Source of the DNA: Streptomyces sp. Ag109_O5-1
GTDB lineage: Bacteria; Actinomycetota; Actinomycetes; Streptomycetales; Streptomycetaceae
Direction of reading: 5' to 3'
Assembly (NCBI RefSeq): GCF_003814875.1
Contig: NZ_RKQF01000001.1
Coordinates: 2,666,001-2,730,000, forward strand
DNA: 64,000 nt
Part shown: positions 1-8,826 of the stretch, piece after piece
Layout of the letters: each line of letters opens with the position of its first letter
Numbering within the stretch: the stretch's first letter is position 1
The notes under the pieces: model-generated
What the model was told of the DNA's origin: nothing
Database searches by the model: none
What the model saw: the letters and a program-made list of their open reading frames with translations, nothing else
Made by a program: the position numbers and the translations under genes

Positions 1-664
1 GAGCGCGTGTACATGAACTCCCAGTGGAAGGAGATGCTCTTCGGCTTGAGCACCCCCAGGGGCAGGGCCTCGAAGTCGTCGATGGCGACGATGTGGCCGA
101 ACGGGTTGAGCGCCTCCGCGTACGCGGCCAGGTTGTGATCGGTCCCCGTGGTGCTGAAGACGAAGTCGATGCCGTTCGGCGCCACCTCCGCCAGCTGCGG
201 AGCCAGCGGCTTGTGGTGGTCGACCACGTGCTGCACGCCCATCCGGCGCGCGAAGTCGGCGGACTCGGGCCGCGACGCCGTGCCGATGACGGTGAGACTG
301 GTCAGGGCGCGGGCCAGTTGCGCGGCGATGGAGCCCACGCCGCCCGCGGCCGCGGTGATCAGCAGGGCGCCGGTCTGCTCCAGCGCTCCGGTCCGCAGGC
401 CGAGCCGCTCGAACAGGCCCTCCCAGGCGGCGAGCGCGGTCAGCGGCAGCGCGGCCGCCTCGGTGAAGGAGAGCGTCGCCGGCTTGCGGCCGACGATGCG
501 CTCGTCGACGGCGTGGTAGCGGGAGTTGGCTCCGGGGCGGTCGATCGCACCGGCGTAGTACACCTCGTCGCCGTACGGCCCGTGGGCGTCGGCCGTGTCG
601 ATGTGGTCGACCCCCAGCTCGACGGCGGTCCGCAGCACCTCGATCGCCGCGGCGCCGGGATCCT
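1..664 (-). pseudogene. Chimeric zinc-type alcohol dehydrogenase/quinone oxidoreductase fragment with an aldo/keto-reductase-like N-terminal piece
   Basis: Reading leftward, one open frame carries two unrelated pieces. About positions 1-573 encode the central part of an MDR-family zinc-type alcohol dehydrogenase: GDEVYYAGAIDRPG, then VDERIVGRKP, then the nucleotide-binding loop AAAGGVGSIAAQLAR. The frame is still open at the window edge. The roughly 100 N-terminal residues expected for this family are absent. In their place, positions about 574-664 encode AIEVLRTAVELGVDHIDTAD followed by AHGPYG, which matches the N-terminal strand/helix of aldo/keto reductases. The join falls where both families have a G-x-x-x-E-like segment. 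No convincing start codon with a ribosome site is visible. I read this as a deletion or recombination chimera that is probably not functional. Confidence 0.7.
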
Positions 665-1176
665 GACAAGCAGTGTCGGCACCCGCGCGGACCACGCCCA
701 GGGCGCGGCCGCGTGCCCCGGCCTCGCGAAAGGCGCACGGTGCGAGAGGTGAACGGTGCGAAGCGCGCACCGCGCGGGCGGCGACCGCCGGGCCGGCCGA
801 GCCGCAAGCCGCCTTCGCCTCCGGGGCGTGACGGCCGGCGCCGGCCTCCTCGGTCGTTACGGCGGGACCGCTCAGCCCTGGTGGCGCGGCCGTTCCCGTG
901 ATGTGCTGGAGGTGGCGGGAAGGACCCGACACAGACGCGGAGAAGCGGCAGGCCACGGTCGCGCACCGCGCAATCCGGATCCGCGAGAAGCGGGTGGAGC
1001 CCTTCCCGCCCTGTCGTGCGGAAGGTGTCGGCGGCCTCGGTCCCGGGTGTCTCCGGCGTGCGGGGACGGGATCGCCGTACCCCGGGCCGAAGAGCCCCCT
1101 CGGGAGGGTCCGGGCAGCCCTTGGTGCCCGCGGCCGGTCGGGCACACGCTGGGATCAGGGAACCGAGGAGGCAATC
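665..1176. other. Gap without a recognisable gene
   Basis: Open frames exist here only because the DNA is GC-rich; none has a recognisable domain or a good start with ribosome site. The stretch precedes the CBS-domain gene and must hold its promoter, but I cannot point to a convincing -10/-35. It may contain further decay of the chimeric dehydrogenase. Confidence 0.4.
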
Positions 1177-1842
1177 ATGCACGGCAGCCCGCACACCGTC
1201 GGCGATGTGATGACCCGCGCCGCCGTCGCCGTCGGCCGTGACGCGCCGTTCAAGGACGTCGTCACGCTGATGGACCAGTGGAGCGTCAGTGCCCTTCCCG
1301 TGCTGGAGGGCGAGGGCAGGGTGGTCGGCGTCGTGTCCGAGGCCGACCTGCTGCCCAAGGAGGAGTTCCGGGACAGTGCCGCGGACCGGTTCACCGAGCG
1401 GGACCGGCCGGCCGACCTCGCCAAGGCCGCCGGGGTGACCGCCGGGGAGCTGATGAGCGCGCCCGCGGTGACCGTGCACGCCGACGCCACCCTGGCCGAG
1501 GCCGCCCGCATCATGGCCCGGCGCAGGGTCAAGCGGCTGCCCGTCGTCGACGGCGTGGGCATGCTCGAAGGCATCGTCAGCCGTGCGGACCTGCTCAAGG
1601 TGTTCCTCCGCGAGGACGAGGAACTGGCCGAGGAGGTACGCCAGGAGGTGATCGAACAGCTGTTCCCGATCTCCGCGGACCACATCCGGGTCGAGGTCGC
1701 CGAGGGGGTCGTCACCCTCACCGGCTGGATCGACGGCCCGGCTCTGGCACCGGTGGCCGAACGCCTGGCCCGGGCCGTGGAAGGGGTGGTCGACGTCCGC
1801 TGCCACCTCGCCCCGGTGTCCGTGCGCTGCGATCCGCTGTGA
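1177..1842 (+). CDS. CBS-pair plus BON domain protein
   Basis: A 221-residue soluble protein. Two CBS motifs occupy about residues 7-60 (VGDVMTRAAVAV ... VVGVVSEADLL) and 90-145 (GELMSAPAVTV ... LEGIVSRADLLKVFL). A BON domain follows at about 150-215 (IRVEVAEGVVTLTGWIDG). CBS pairs bind adenosyl nucleotides, and BON domains are thought to bind membranes or ligands. The start is ATG 1177 with GAGGAG at 1165-1170. A close paralogue lies at 2734-3420 on the other strand. In actinomycetes such proteins are often induced by hypoxia or development, like mycobacterial Hrp1; that role here is inference. The exact ligand cannot be read from sequence. Confidence 0.9.
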   Translation: MHGSPHTVGDVMTRAAVAVGRDAPFKDVVTLMDQWSVSALPVLEGEGRVVGVVSEADLLPKEEFRDSAADRFTERDRPADLAKAAGVTAGELMSAPAVTVHADATLAEAARIMARRRVKRLPVVDGVGMLEGIVSRADLLKVFLREDEELAEEVRQEVIEQLFPISADHIRVEVAEGVVTLTGWIDGPALAPVAERLARAVEGVVDVRCHLAPVSVRCDPL

Positions 1843-2106
1843 CGCGTCCGCGAGTCCGTACGGTGGCGTGCGCGGCCGGTGACGACCACCGGCCGCGCAC
1901 ATGTACGGACCGCCTGAGCCCTGCCCCAGGCGGCCCGTACCGGAACGGTCCGCGCTCCCGTCTTCTCCTCCGGGACCGGGACCTGGATGGTCAGGTCGTG
2001 GTCCGCCCTTCTCTAATCTCCAGTTTCGCGCGCGGGAGCCGGTGATGCATCGGGCCGACCGTCCCGGCCGGGGGCCGGTCGGGCAGTACGCCGGGGCAGC
2101 GCCGGG

Positions 2107-2709
2107 TCAGCCCTTCCCGCCGCTGAGGTTGCGCCATTGGGGGCCGACCCGCTGCCACTCCGCCTCCCAGTCGGCGAGGCGCTGCTGGAACAGCCGGTGG
2201 CGAAGCAGCCATCCGGCGCCCCAGACCGCGGTCGCGGTCAGCTGTGCCACCAGGACGCCCGCCATGACCGCGCTGAACGTCGACTCCGCGGTGCTCGGCG
2301 GGGCGGGGACCAACCGCTCGCTCCGGTCCGCCCAGACCTGGAGCCCGCTGCCCGCCGTGGCCGTGGGCAGGACCTTAGCCCTGCCGGTGTGCATGGAGCC
2401 GTCCGCGGCCGTCCAGCGCACGGTGACCCACGACTTCCCGACGTCGTAGCCGCTGCCGACCAACGGGCCTTCCGTCGCGTTCTCCGTCAGCTCGGCGGAC
2501 ACCGCGTGGACCCCGGCACGCCGGCCGGCGAACGTCTGGTCCACGGCGCCGGCCGCGGCCCAGCCGACGAGCGCTCCGCCGACGAGGGCGAGGGCCCAGA
2601 CGGCGAGCACGATCCAGGCCTCCACGACGTCGCCGTGCCGCCGCAACTGGTTGCGCCGCCAGCGCCACAGCCACGAGCGGCTCGCCGTCCCAGGGATCTT
2701 GTCGGACAT
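2107..2709 (-). CDS. Rv1733c-like two-helix membrane protein
   Basis: A 200-residue protein with a basic N-terminus (WLWRWRRNQLRRHGDVVEAW), one membrane helix at about residues 31-55, an extracytoplasmic middle domain of about 100 residues (including VGKSWVTVRWTAADGSMHTG), and a second helix at about 143-165 followed by a charged tail. This matches the Rv1733c family, whose mycobacterial member belongs to the DosR dormancy regulon. Its molecular function is unknown. It is transcribed away from the first CBS gene and lies 24 bases downstream of the second CBS gene, so the two probably share a transcript. Confidence 0.8.
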   Translation of the reverse strand: MSDKIPGTASRSWLWRWRRNQLRRHGDVVEAWIVLAVWALALVGGALVGWAAAGAVDQTFAGRRAGVHAVSAELTENATEGPLVGSGYDVGKSWVTVRWTAADGSMHTGRAKVLPTATAGSGLQVWADRSERLVPAPPSTAESTFSAVMAGVLVAQLTATAVWGAGWLLRHRLFQQRLADWEAEWQRVGPQWRNLSGGKG

Positions 2710-2733
2710 GGACGCGCACCTCCCTCCGCGAGG

Positions 2734-3420
2734 TCAGGACCGCGGCACTCCTTCGGCGCCCGCAGCGGGCTGACGGCGGGCGCCGGTCAGCGCGCAGTCG
2801 ACGTCGACGACCCCGTCCACGCTCCGCACCCACCCGGCGGCCACCTGCACCAGTGCGGGGTCCCGGACCCGGCCGGTGAGGGTCACGACGCCGTCGCTGA
2901 CCCGCACCTCGACCGGTTCGGAGGTGTCGGCGAAGACATTCGGGAGGACCTCGCGGCGGATCTCCTCGGCGATGTCCTCGTCGTCCCGCAGGTACACCTT
3001 GAGCAGGTCGACGCGGCTGACGACCCCGGTGAGCACGCCGTCGGCGTCGACCACCGGAAGCCGCTTGACGCCGTGCCGGGCCATCCGGCGCGCGGCCTGC
3101 GGCAGCGTGGCGTCGGCCCGGACGGTCACCGCCGGGGCGGTCATCAGCTCGCCGGCGGTCGTCGCGGCGGCCCTGGTGAGGTCGTCCGGCCGCCGCGGCC
3201 GGGCGGGACCCTCCGGTGCGCCGTCGCGGACCTCCTCCTTGTGCAGCAGGTCCGCCTCCGACACGACGCCCATGACGCGGCCCTGGTCGTCGAGGACGGG
3301 AACCGCGCTGACCCGCCAGCCCCGCATGGTCTTCACGATGTCCTTGAACGCAGCTCCACGGCGGACGGCGACGACGGTGCGGGTCATCACGTCGCTCACG
3401 GCGTAGGGAGTACCGGTCAT
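2734..3420 (-). CDS. CBS-pair plus BON domain protein (second copy)
   Basis: A 228-residue paralogue of the protein at 1177-1842 with the same architecture: CBS1 at about 7-60 (VSDVMTRTVVAV, VMGVVSEADLL), CBS2 at about 92-147 (GELMTAPAVTV, LTGVVSRVDLLKVYL) and BON at about 155-215 (VEVRVSDGVVTLTGRVRD). The start ATG at 3418-3420 has GGAGGT just upstream (reverse complement of about 3425-3431). The Rv1733c-like gene follows on the same strand. The two CBS copies flanking that gene on opposite strands suggest duplication. The adenylate-sensing role is known for the family and inferred here. Confidence 0.9.
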   Translation of the reverse strand: MTGTPYAVSDVMTRTVVAVRRGAAFKDIVKTMRGWRVSAVPVLDDQGRVMGVVSEADLLHKEEVRDGAPEGPARPRRPDDLTRAAATTAGELMTAPAVTVRADATLPQAARRMARHGVKRLPVVDADGVLTGVVSRVDLLKVYLRDDEDIAEEIRREVLPNVFADTSEPVEVRVSDGVVTLTGRVRDPALVQVAAGWVRSVDGVVDVDCALTGARRQPAAGAEGVPRS

Positions 3421-3759
3421 GGCGACCTCCAGGGGTCGGGTGCGCTCGTACCGCACACTTCCAGAGTCGTTCATCTCGCCGTGACCGGCATGGGCCGGGC
3501 GGCCCCGCCGCGGAGGTCCGGGTTTCCCCGCGGCCGGCCGCGATCGCCGGGCGTCACCGGCCGGATGCACACGGTCGCCCCGACCGCGAGCGGCGCGGTG
3601 CGGCCGCAGGCCCGTCGGGGCGGGTCAGGGGTGCGTCGGGGCGGGTCAGGGGTGCGTCAGGGGTGCGCGGTATCTGCTCGGACAGTACGGTGACGTCCTG
3701 GTGTTCGACCTTGGACATGAGACGGCCCCGTGAGCGGGCCGTCCGGCGGTGGAGGCGGC
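3421..3759. promoter_or_regulatory. Divergent intergenic region between CBS gene and ppk2
   Basis: These 339 bases separate two divergent starts and should hold both promoters. No clear -10/-35 pair can be named. It contains the 21-base tandem repeat at 3614-3666. A hairpin lies at 3721-3743 (arms GACGGCCC and GGGCCGTC, seven-base loop), immediately upstream of the ppk2 ribosome site. Confidence 0.5.
3614..3666. repeat. 21-base tandem repeat, about 2.5 copies
   Basis: Two identical 21-base units (3614-3634 and 3635-3655, each starting GTCGGGGCGGGTCAGG) are followed by a partial third unit GTCAGGGGTGC at 3656-3666. They sit about 100 bases upstream of the ppk2 start. They may be replication slippage or spaced protein-binding sites; 21 bases is two helical turns. 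Confidence 0.85.
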
Positions 3760-4563
3760 ATGGCCGGCAAGAAGGCGGCGGAGCTGCCGCGCAAGGTGTA
3801 CGAGACGGAACTGCTGCGCCTGCAGACCGAGTTGGTGAAGCTGCAGGAGTGGGTGCGGGCGACCGGCGCCCGGCTGGTGGTGGTCTTCGAGGGGCGGGAC
3901 GCGGCTGGCAAGGGCGGCACGATCAAGCGGGTGACCGAGCATCTCAACCCGCGCATCGCCCGGATCGCGGCGCTGCCGAAACCGACCGAGCGCGAGCGGA
4001 CGCAGTGGTACTTCCAGCGGTACGTGGAGCATCTCCCGGCCGCCGGGGAGATCGTGCTGTTCGACCGGTCCTGGTACAACCGGGCCGGGGTCGAGCGTGT
4101 GATGGGCTTCTGCACGGCGGAGGAGCACCAGCTCTTCCTGCGCCAGTGCCCGATCTTCGAGCGGATGCTGGTCGAGGCCGGGGTCCTGTTGCGCAAGTAC
4201 TGGTTCTCGGTGAGCGACACCGAACAGCAGGAGCGGTTCGGCAAGCGGCTGGAGGACCCGCTACGGCGCTGGAAGCTCTCGCCGATGGACCTGGAGTCGA
4301 TCACCCACTGGGAGGCCTACTCCCGGGCCAAGGACGAGATGCTGGTGCACACCGACATCTCCGAGGCGCCCTGGTACATCGTGGAGAGCGACGACAAGCG
4401 CCGGGCGCGGCTGAACATGATCGCGCACCTGCTGTCCTCGGTGCCGTACCACGACGTTCCACCGCCGGTGCTGGAACTGCCCGACCGGCCGCCGTCGACC
4501 GGCTACCAGCGCCCGCCGCGAGATCTGCAGACCTACGTCCCCGATCACACGGCGAGCCTCTGA
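3760..4563 (+). CDS. ppk2: Polyphosphate kinase 2 (PPK2 family)
   Basis: A 267-residue PPK2 enzyme that transfers phosphate between polyphosphate and nucleotides, usually making ATP or GTP from the diphosphate. The Walker A loop is FEGRDAAGKGGTIKR (about residues 46-60). The lid/Walker B region is LFDRSWYNRAGVERVMGF (about 107-124). The length fits a single-domain class I PPK2. I prefer ATG 3760 because GGAGG lies seven bases upstream; an in-frame GTG at 3730 sits inside a hairpin and would add ten Gly/Ser-rich residues. Its place beside CBS and Rv1733c-like genes fits an energy-stress role, which is inference. Confidence 0.92.
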   Translation: MAGKKAAELPRKVYETELLRLQTELVKLQEWVRATGARLVVVFEGRDAAGKGGTIKRVTEHLNPRIARIAALPKPTERERTQWYFQRYVEHLPAAGEIVLFDRSWYNRAGVERVMGFCTAEEHQLFLRQCPIFERMLVEAGVLLRKYWFSVSDTEQQERFGKRLEDPLRRWKLSPMDLESITHWEAYSRAKDEMLVHTDISEAPWYIVESDDKRRARLNMIAHLLSSVPYHDVPPPVLELPDRPPSTGYQRPPRDLQTYVPDHTASL

Positions 4564-4699
4564 CCGACCGGCCGACCGGCCGTCGCACCCGCAGACGGCG
4601 TGGCACGGCGCAGGTTCGTCCGTGGTCCGACACCCCCACCTCGGCCGCTTGCGGGTGGAGTCCGGGTGGATCATGGGATCACCGGACGGAAGGCGGCAC

Positions 4700-6424
4700 A
4701 TGGCCCACGGCAGACTCCAACACCCTGTGTGGCACCGGCTCGTGCCCGGACTCGCCTCGCTGCTCGGTTACCGGCGGGCCTGGCTCAGGGGCGACCTGCT
4801 GGCCGGGGTGACCGTCGCCGCGTATCTGGTGCCGCAGGTCATGGCGTACGCGGGGGTCGCCGGTGTGCCTCCGGTCGCCGGCCTCTGGGCGATCCTGCCC
4901 GCCCTGGCCCTGTACGCCCTGTTCGGCTCGTCACCACTGCTGTCGGTCGGCCCGGAGTCGACGACCGCCCTGATGACCGCCACGGTGGTGGCGCCACTGG
5001 CGGCCGGTGACCCGGACCGGTACGCCGTCCTGGCGGCCTGCCTCGCCGCCACGGTCGGCCTGCTCTGCCTGGTCGCGCGGGCGGCGCGGCTGGGCTTCCT
5101 GGCGGACCTCCTCTCCCGCCCGGTCCTGATCGGTTACCTGGCAGGCGTGGCCTTGATCATGGTCGTGGACCAGCTGCCCAAGCTCACCGGGGCGCCTGTG
5201 TCGGGAACCGAGTTCTTCCCTCAACTCTGGTCGTTCTTCGAGCACTTGAGTGAAGTCCACGTGGCGACGCTGGTCTTCTCGGCAGCGATCCTGCTCTTTC
5301 TCCTCCTCGTGACGCGGTACTTCCGTGCGCTCCCCGGCCCGCTCCTGGCGGTGGTCCTGGGCACCGCGGCCGTGATGGTGTTCGACCTCGACGACCGCTA
5401 CGGCATCAAGGTCATCGGTACCGTCCCCTCCGGACTGCCCGCCCTCGCGGTACCGGACCCGACCGAGGTGCCCGGCCTGGTCCTCCCGGCGCTCGGCGTC
5501 CTCCTGGTGGCGTACACGGACTTCATCCTCACCGCGCGCGCCTTCACGCCCCGGGGTGCGACGGACGGCCCGGGTCTCGACGCCAACCAGGAGTTCCTGG
5601 CCCTGGGAACGGCCAACCTCGGGGCGAGCCTGCTGCACGGCTTCCCGGTCAGCAGCAGCGCCAGCCGCACCGCCCTGGCCACCTCGGCCGGCGCCCGCAG
5701 CCAGGCGTACTCCCTGATGGCCGGAGCGCTGGTGCTGGCCGTACTGCTCTTCCTCAGCCCCCTGCTGGCCCGCACGCCCGCCGCCGTGCTCGGCGCGCTG
5801 GTGGTCTACGCGGCGATGCGCATGATCGACCTCGCCGGCTTCCGCCGCCTGGCCTCCTTCCGCCGCCGCGAACTGCTCCTCGCCCTCGGCTGCCTCGTCG
5901 GGGTCCTCGCCCTGGACATCCTCTACGGTGTGGTGGTCGCCGTCGGCCTGTCGCTGGCCGAGCTGCTCACCCGGGTGGCGCGCCCGCACGACGCGGTCGA
6001 GGGCCTGGTGCCCGGGGTGGCGGGGATGCACGACGTCGACGACTACCCGACGGCCCGTACGATCCCGGGACTCCTGGTCTACCGCTACGACTCGCCCCTG
6101 TTCTTCGCCAACGCCGAGAACTTCCACCGCCGGGCGCTGGCCGCCGTCGACGAACAGACCGAGCCCGTCCGCTGGTTCGTCCTCAACACCGAGGCCAACG
6201 TGGAGGTCGACATCACGGCTCTCGACGCGGTCGACGAACTCCGTCGCGAACTCATCGCCCGTGGCGTCGTGTTCGCGCTCGCCCGGGTGAAACAGGACCT
6301 GCTGGAGAGCCTGGAGGCGTACGGCCTCGCGGAGGCGGTCGGTCCGGACCTCATCTTCCCGACCCTGCCGACGGCGGTGTCGGCGTACCGCCAGTGGCTG
6401 ACGGAACACCCCGAGAGCCCGTGA
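4700..6424 (+). CDS. SulP family anion transporter with C-terminal STAS domain
   Basis: A 574-residue membrane protein. The SLC26/SulP core covers about residues 15-420, with the signature around GVTVAAYLVPQVMAYAGVAG (about 32-51) and 10-14 hydrophobic segments. A cytosolic STAS domain occupies about 450-560 (GLLVYRYDSPLFFANAENF). SulP proteins carry sulfate, bicarbonate or other anions; the substrate here is not readable. ATG 4700 is preferred because GGAAGG lies just upstream; an earlier in-frame start at 4622 would add 26 non-conserved residues. It follows ppk2 on the same strand after 136 bases. Confidence 0.92.
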   Translation: MAHGRLQHPVWHRLVPGLASLLGYRRAWLRGDLLAGVTVAAYLVPQVMAYAGVAGVPPVAGLWAILPALALYALFGSSPLLSVGPESTTALMTATVVAPLAAGDPDRYAVLAACLAATVGLLCLVARAARLGFLADLLSRPVLIGYLAGVALIMVVDQLPKLTGAPVSGTEFFPQLWSFFEHLSEVHVATLVFSAAILLFLLLVTRYFRALPGPLLAVVLGTAAVMVFDLDDRYGIKVIGTVPSGLPALAVPDPTEVPGLVLPALGVLLVAYTDFILTARAFTPRGATDGPGLDANQEFLALGTANLGASLLHGFPVSSSASRTALATSAGARSQAYSLMAGALVLAVLLFLSPLLARTPAAVLGALVVYAAMRMIDLAGFRRLASFRRRELLLALGCLVGVLALDILYGVVVAVGLSLAELLTRVARPHDAVEGLVPGVAGMHDVDDYPTARTIPGLLVYRYDSPLFFANAENFHRRALAAVDEQTEPVRWFVLNTEANVEVDITALDAVDELRRELIARGVVFALARVKQDLLESLEAYGLAEAVGPDLIFPTLPTAVSAYRQWLTEHPESP

Positions 6425-6543
6425 AGGGAGGGCCGTCCGGACCTGACCGGTGACCAACGGCCCACTGACGGCGTTCGCCCGCACGGGAAACCGTAGGAGG
6501 CGCGGTTCCCGATCGACGGACGCGGACGACGAGGAGTGTTGTG

Positions 6544-8115
6544 ATGGCGAAGGCATACCTGGTGGGCAGCGGCATAGCGGCGCTCGCCGCGGCGGCGTTC
6601 CTCATCCGCGAGGGCGGGTTCGACGGCACGGACATCCATCTCTTCGAGGAACAGATGGGCATCGGCGGCAGCCTGGACGCGGGCGGCACCGCGGAGGCCG
6701 GCTACACCATGCGCGGCGGGCGGATGTTCGAGGCGGAGTTCCGCTGCACCTACGACCTGTTGTCCGGCATTCCCTCGCTGGACGATCCCTCGGTGTCGGT
6801 GACCGAGGAGATCCTGGCCGGGCACGAGGAGTTCGCGTGGGACGACATCGCCCGGCTGGTCGACGGGGACGGAAAGATCGTCGACATCGGCTCCATGGGG
6901 TTCTCCGAGCGTGACCGGCTGGACCTGGTGCGCTGTCTGGCGACACCCGAGGGCCGTCTGGACGGGAAGCGGATCACGGACTGTTTCGGCGAGCACTTCT
7001 TCACCACGAACTTCTGGTTCATGTGGTGCACCACGTTCGCCTTCCAGCCCTGGCACAGCGCGATCGAGTTCCGCCGCTACCTCAGGCGCTTCGTCCACCT
7101 GTTCCCCGAGTTCGGCTCCATGTCCGGCATCCATCGCACCCGGTACAACCAGTACGACTCGATCGTGCGGCCCCTGGCCGCCTGGCTGCGCGAGCGCGGG
7201 GTGACCATCCACCCCGGCTGCCGGGTCACCGACCTGGGCTTCGCTCCCGGAGTCGGCAGCGGCACGGTGGCGTCCATCGACGTGACCCGGGCCGGCCGCG
7301 AGGAGCGGATCGCCGTCGCTCCGCAGGATCTGGTGCTGGTGACCAACGGCTCGATGACCGACGCCTCCAGCCGCGGCACCCACACCTCTCCCCCGCCGCC
7401 GGCTCCGGACCGCTCGGACGCCTGGCTGCTCTGGCACCGGCTGGCCCGCGGGCGCGAGAACTTCGGGAACCCGGACGCCTTCGACAAGCATGTGAAGGAG
7501 TCCCGCTGGGAGTCGTTCACGGTCACGGCCAAGGACCCCGTCTTCCTCGACGCGCTGGCCGGGTTCAGCGGCCGGGAGACCGGCAGGGGCGGGCTGATGA
7601 CGTTCACCGACTCCAACTGGCTGCTCACCATCGTCGCCAACCGCCAGCCCGTCTACCGGGACCAGCCCGAGGGCGTCTCGGTCTGGTGGGGCTACGGCCT
7701 CTTCCCCGGCCGGGCCGGCAACCACACGCCCAAGCCCATGACCATGTGCTCCGGCCAGGAGATCCTCGAAGAGGTCCTGCACCACCTGCACTTCGACGAC
7801 CGCACCAGCGCCCGCGTCCTGGAGACCTCCACCGTCATCCCCTGCGTGATGCCGTACATCACCAGCCAGTTCCTGGCCCGCCGCCGCGACGACCGCCCCC
7901 AGGTCGTCCCCGAGGGCTCGGTCAACCTCGCCTTCATCGGACAGTTCGCCGAGGTGCCCGACGACGTCGTCTTCACCGTCGAGTACTCGGTACGCACCGC
8001 CTGGACGGCCGTGTCCCGGCTGCTCCGTCTCGACAAGGAACCGCCCGTGGTCCACAAGGGCCACCACGATCCCCATGTCCTGGCGGCCGCCCTGGAGACC
8101 ATGCACCGCCGGTAG
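6544..8115 (+). CDS. ohyA: Oleate hydratase (myosin-cross-reactive antigen family)
   Basis: A 523-residue FAD-dependent fatty-acid hydratase that adds water across the cis double bond of oleic or related acids. The N-terminal dinucleotide fold shows GSGIAALAAAAFLIREGG (about residues 8-25) and the conserved GIGGSLDAGG. MRGGRMFEAEFRCTYDLL and WFMWCTTFAFQPWHSAIEF are family blocks. ATG 6544 has GAGGAG seven bases upstream; a GTG directly before it (6541) is less well spaced. The length is at the short end for the family. It is followed by a strong terminator. Membrane adaptation or fatty-acid detoxification is the usual proposed role. Confidence 0.93.
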   Translation: MAKAYLVGSGIAALAAAAFLIREGGFDGTDIHLFEEQMGIGGSLDAGGTAEAGYTMRGGRMFEAEFRCTYDLLSGIPSLDDPSVSVTEEILAGHEEFAWDDIARLVDGDGKIVDIGSMGFSERDRLDLVRCLATPEGRLDGKRITDCFGEHFFTTNFWFMWCTTFAFQPWHSAIEFRRYLRRFVHLFPEFGSMSGIHRTRYNQYDSIVRPLAAWLRERGVTIHPGCRVTDLGFAPGVGSGTVASIDVTRAGREERIAVAPQDLVLVTNGSMTDASSRGTHTSPPPPAPDRSDAWLLWHRLARGRENFGNPDAFDKHVKESRWESFTVTAKDPVFLDALAGFSGRETGRGGLMTFTDSNWLLTIVANRQPVYRDQPEGVSVWWGYGLFPGRAGNHTPKPMTMCSGQEILEEVLHHLHFDDRTSARVLETSTVIPCVMPYITSQFLARRRDDRPQVVPEGSVNLAFIGQFAEVPDDVVFTVEYSVRTAWTAVSRLLRLDKEPPVVHKGHHDPHVLAAALETMHRR

Positions 8116-8132
8116 CCCGGTCTCCGGACGGC

Positions 8133-8158
8133 CCCGGGCCCCGACCGCGGGGCCCGGG
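8133..8158. terminator. Bidirectional terminator hairpin
   Basis: An 11-base perfect stem (arms CCCGGGCCCCG at 8133-8143 and its complement at 8148-8158) encloses a four-base loop. It lies between the convergent stops of the oleate hydratase gene and the lipoprotein gene. Confidence 0.85.
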
Positions 8159-8169
8159 CCGGGACGGCG

Positions 8170-8691
8170 TCAGGACGCGCTCGGTGCGGCGCTCGGGCCC
8201 GTGTCGCCGGTCAGGTGGACGATGGTGCCGCCGAGCCTGGGCCGGAACTCCTTGAGCATCTTCGGCTGGGCGCTGACCACCCAGCGCGTGCCGACCAGAT
8301 AGGTGCCCTGGTACATGCTGATGGTGTCCAGCCAGATCTCCTTGTACTTCTCCTCGGGGAACGTGGTGATCAGGTAGTCGCCGTCCTCGGTGTGGCAGCT
8401 GCCTTCGCGCAGTTCCTCGGCCTGGACGCGGATCTTGACCTTGCAGTCGGTCAGGTTGGCGATGACCTCCACCTTGGCGGGCGCCACGACCTGCGCTTGC
8501 TGGGCGGAGACCGTCGGGGTCCTGGACGACCTGTCCTCCGTCGACGCGTCGTCCTCGCCCCCGCCGCAGGCCGCGGTCAGGGGCAGGAGGGCCAGGCTGC
8601 CCGCGAGGGCGGCACCACGGACCAGACGGGCCGTGACGGGGGCGGGGGTGGTGGTACGGGTACGGCGGGTAAGCCGTCGCTGCTGGGGCAC
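8170..8691 (-). CDS. Secreted lipoprotein, unknown function
   Basis: A 173-residue protein with a basic N-terminus (RRLTRRTRTTT), a hydrophobic segment at about residues 26-40 and the lipobox LTAAC, so it is predicted to be lipidated and surface exposed. An acidic/Ser-Thr linker follows. The folded part starts at about 65 and contains two Cys (DCKVKIRV and EGSCHTEDGDYLI) that could form a disulfide, and a conserved-looking TYLVGTRWVV. I do not recognise the domain. It is convergent with the oleate hydratase gene. Confidence 0.8.
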   Translation of the reverse strand: MPQQRRLTRRTRTTTPAPVTARLVRGAALAGSLALLPLTAACGGGEDDASTEDRSSRTPTVSAQQAQVVAPAKVEVIANLTDCKVKIRVQAEELREGSCHTEDGDYLITTFPEEKYKEIWLDTISMYQGTYLVGTRWVVSAQPKMLKEFRPRLGGTIVHLTGDTGPSAAPSAS

Positions 8692-8826
8692 GGGGTGTCT
8701 CCGTATCGGTTCAGTGCGTATCGATTCAGCACTTGTCGGTTCGGTGCGCGGCAGGGGAACGCCCGGGCGGCAGGCACGAGAAGGCCGTGTGCCTGTGGTC
8801 CGGACGCGGCTGTGGGCCGGTGGCGC

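Noticed and set aside
1843..2106. Possible DosR/OsdR-type palindromes near GGGACC sequences at about 1975-1990
   Set aside because: The half-sites do not match the consensus spacing and occur by chance in GC-rich DNA.
3730..3759. Earlier GTG start for ppk2
   Set aside because: It lies inside a hairpin, adds only Gly/Ser residues and has no ribosome site; ATG 3760 has GGAGG at good spacing.
4931..6556. 541-codon minus-strand frame opposite the SulP gene
   Set aside because: Composition is Arg/Gly/Glu/Gln-rich without domain, and the plus strand holds a complete transporter.
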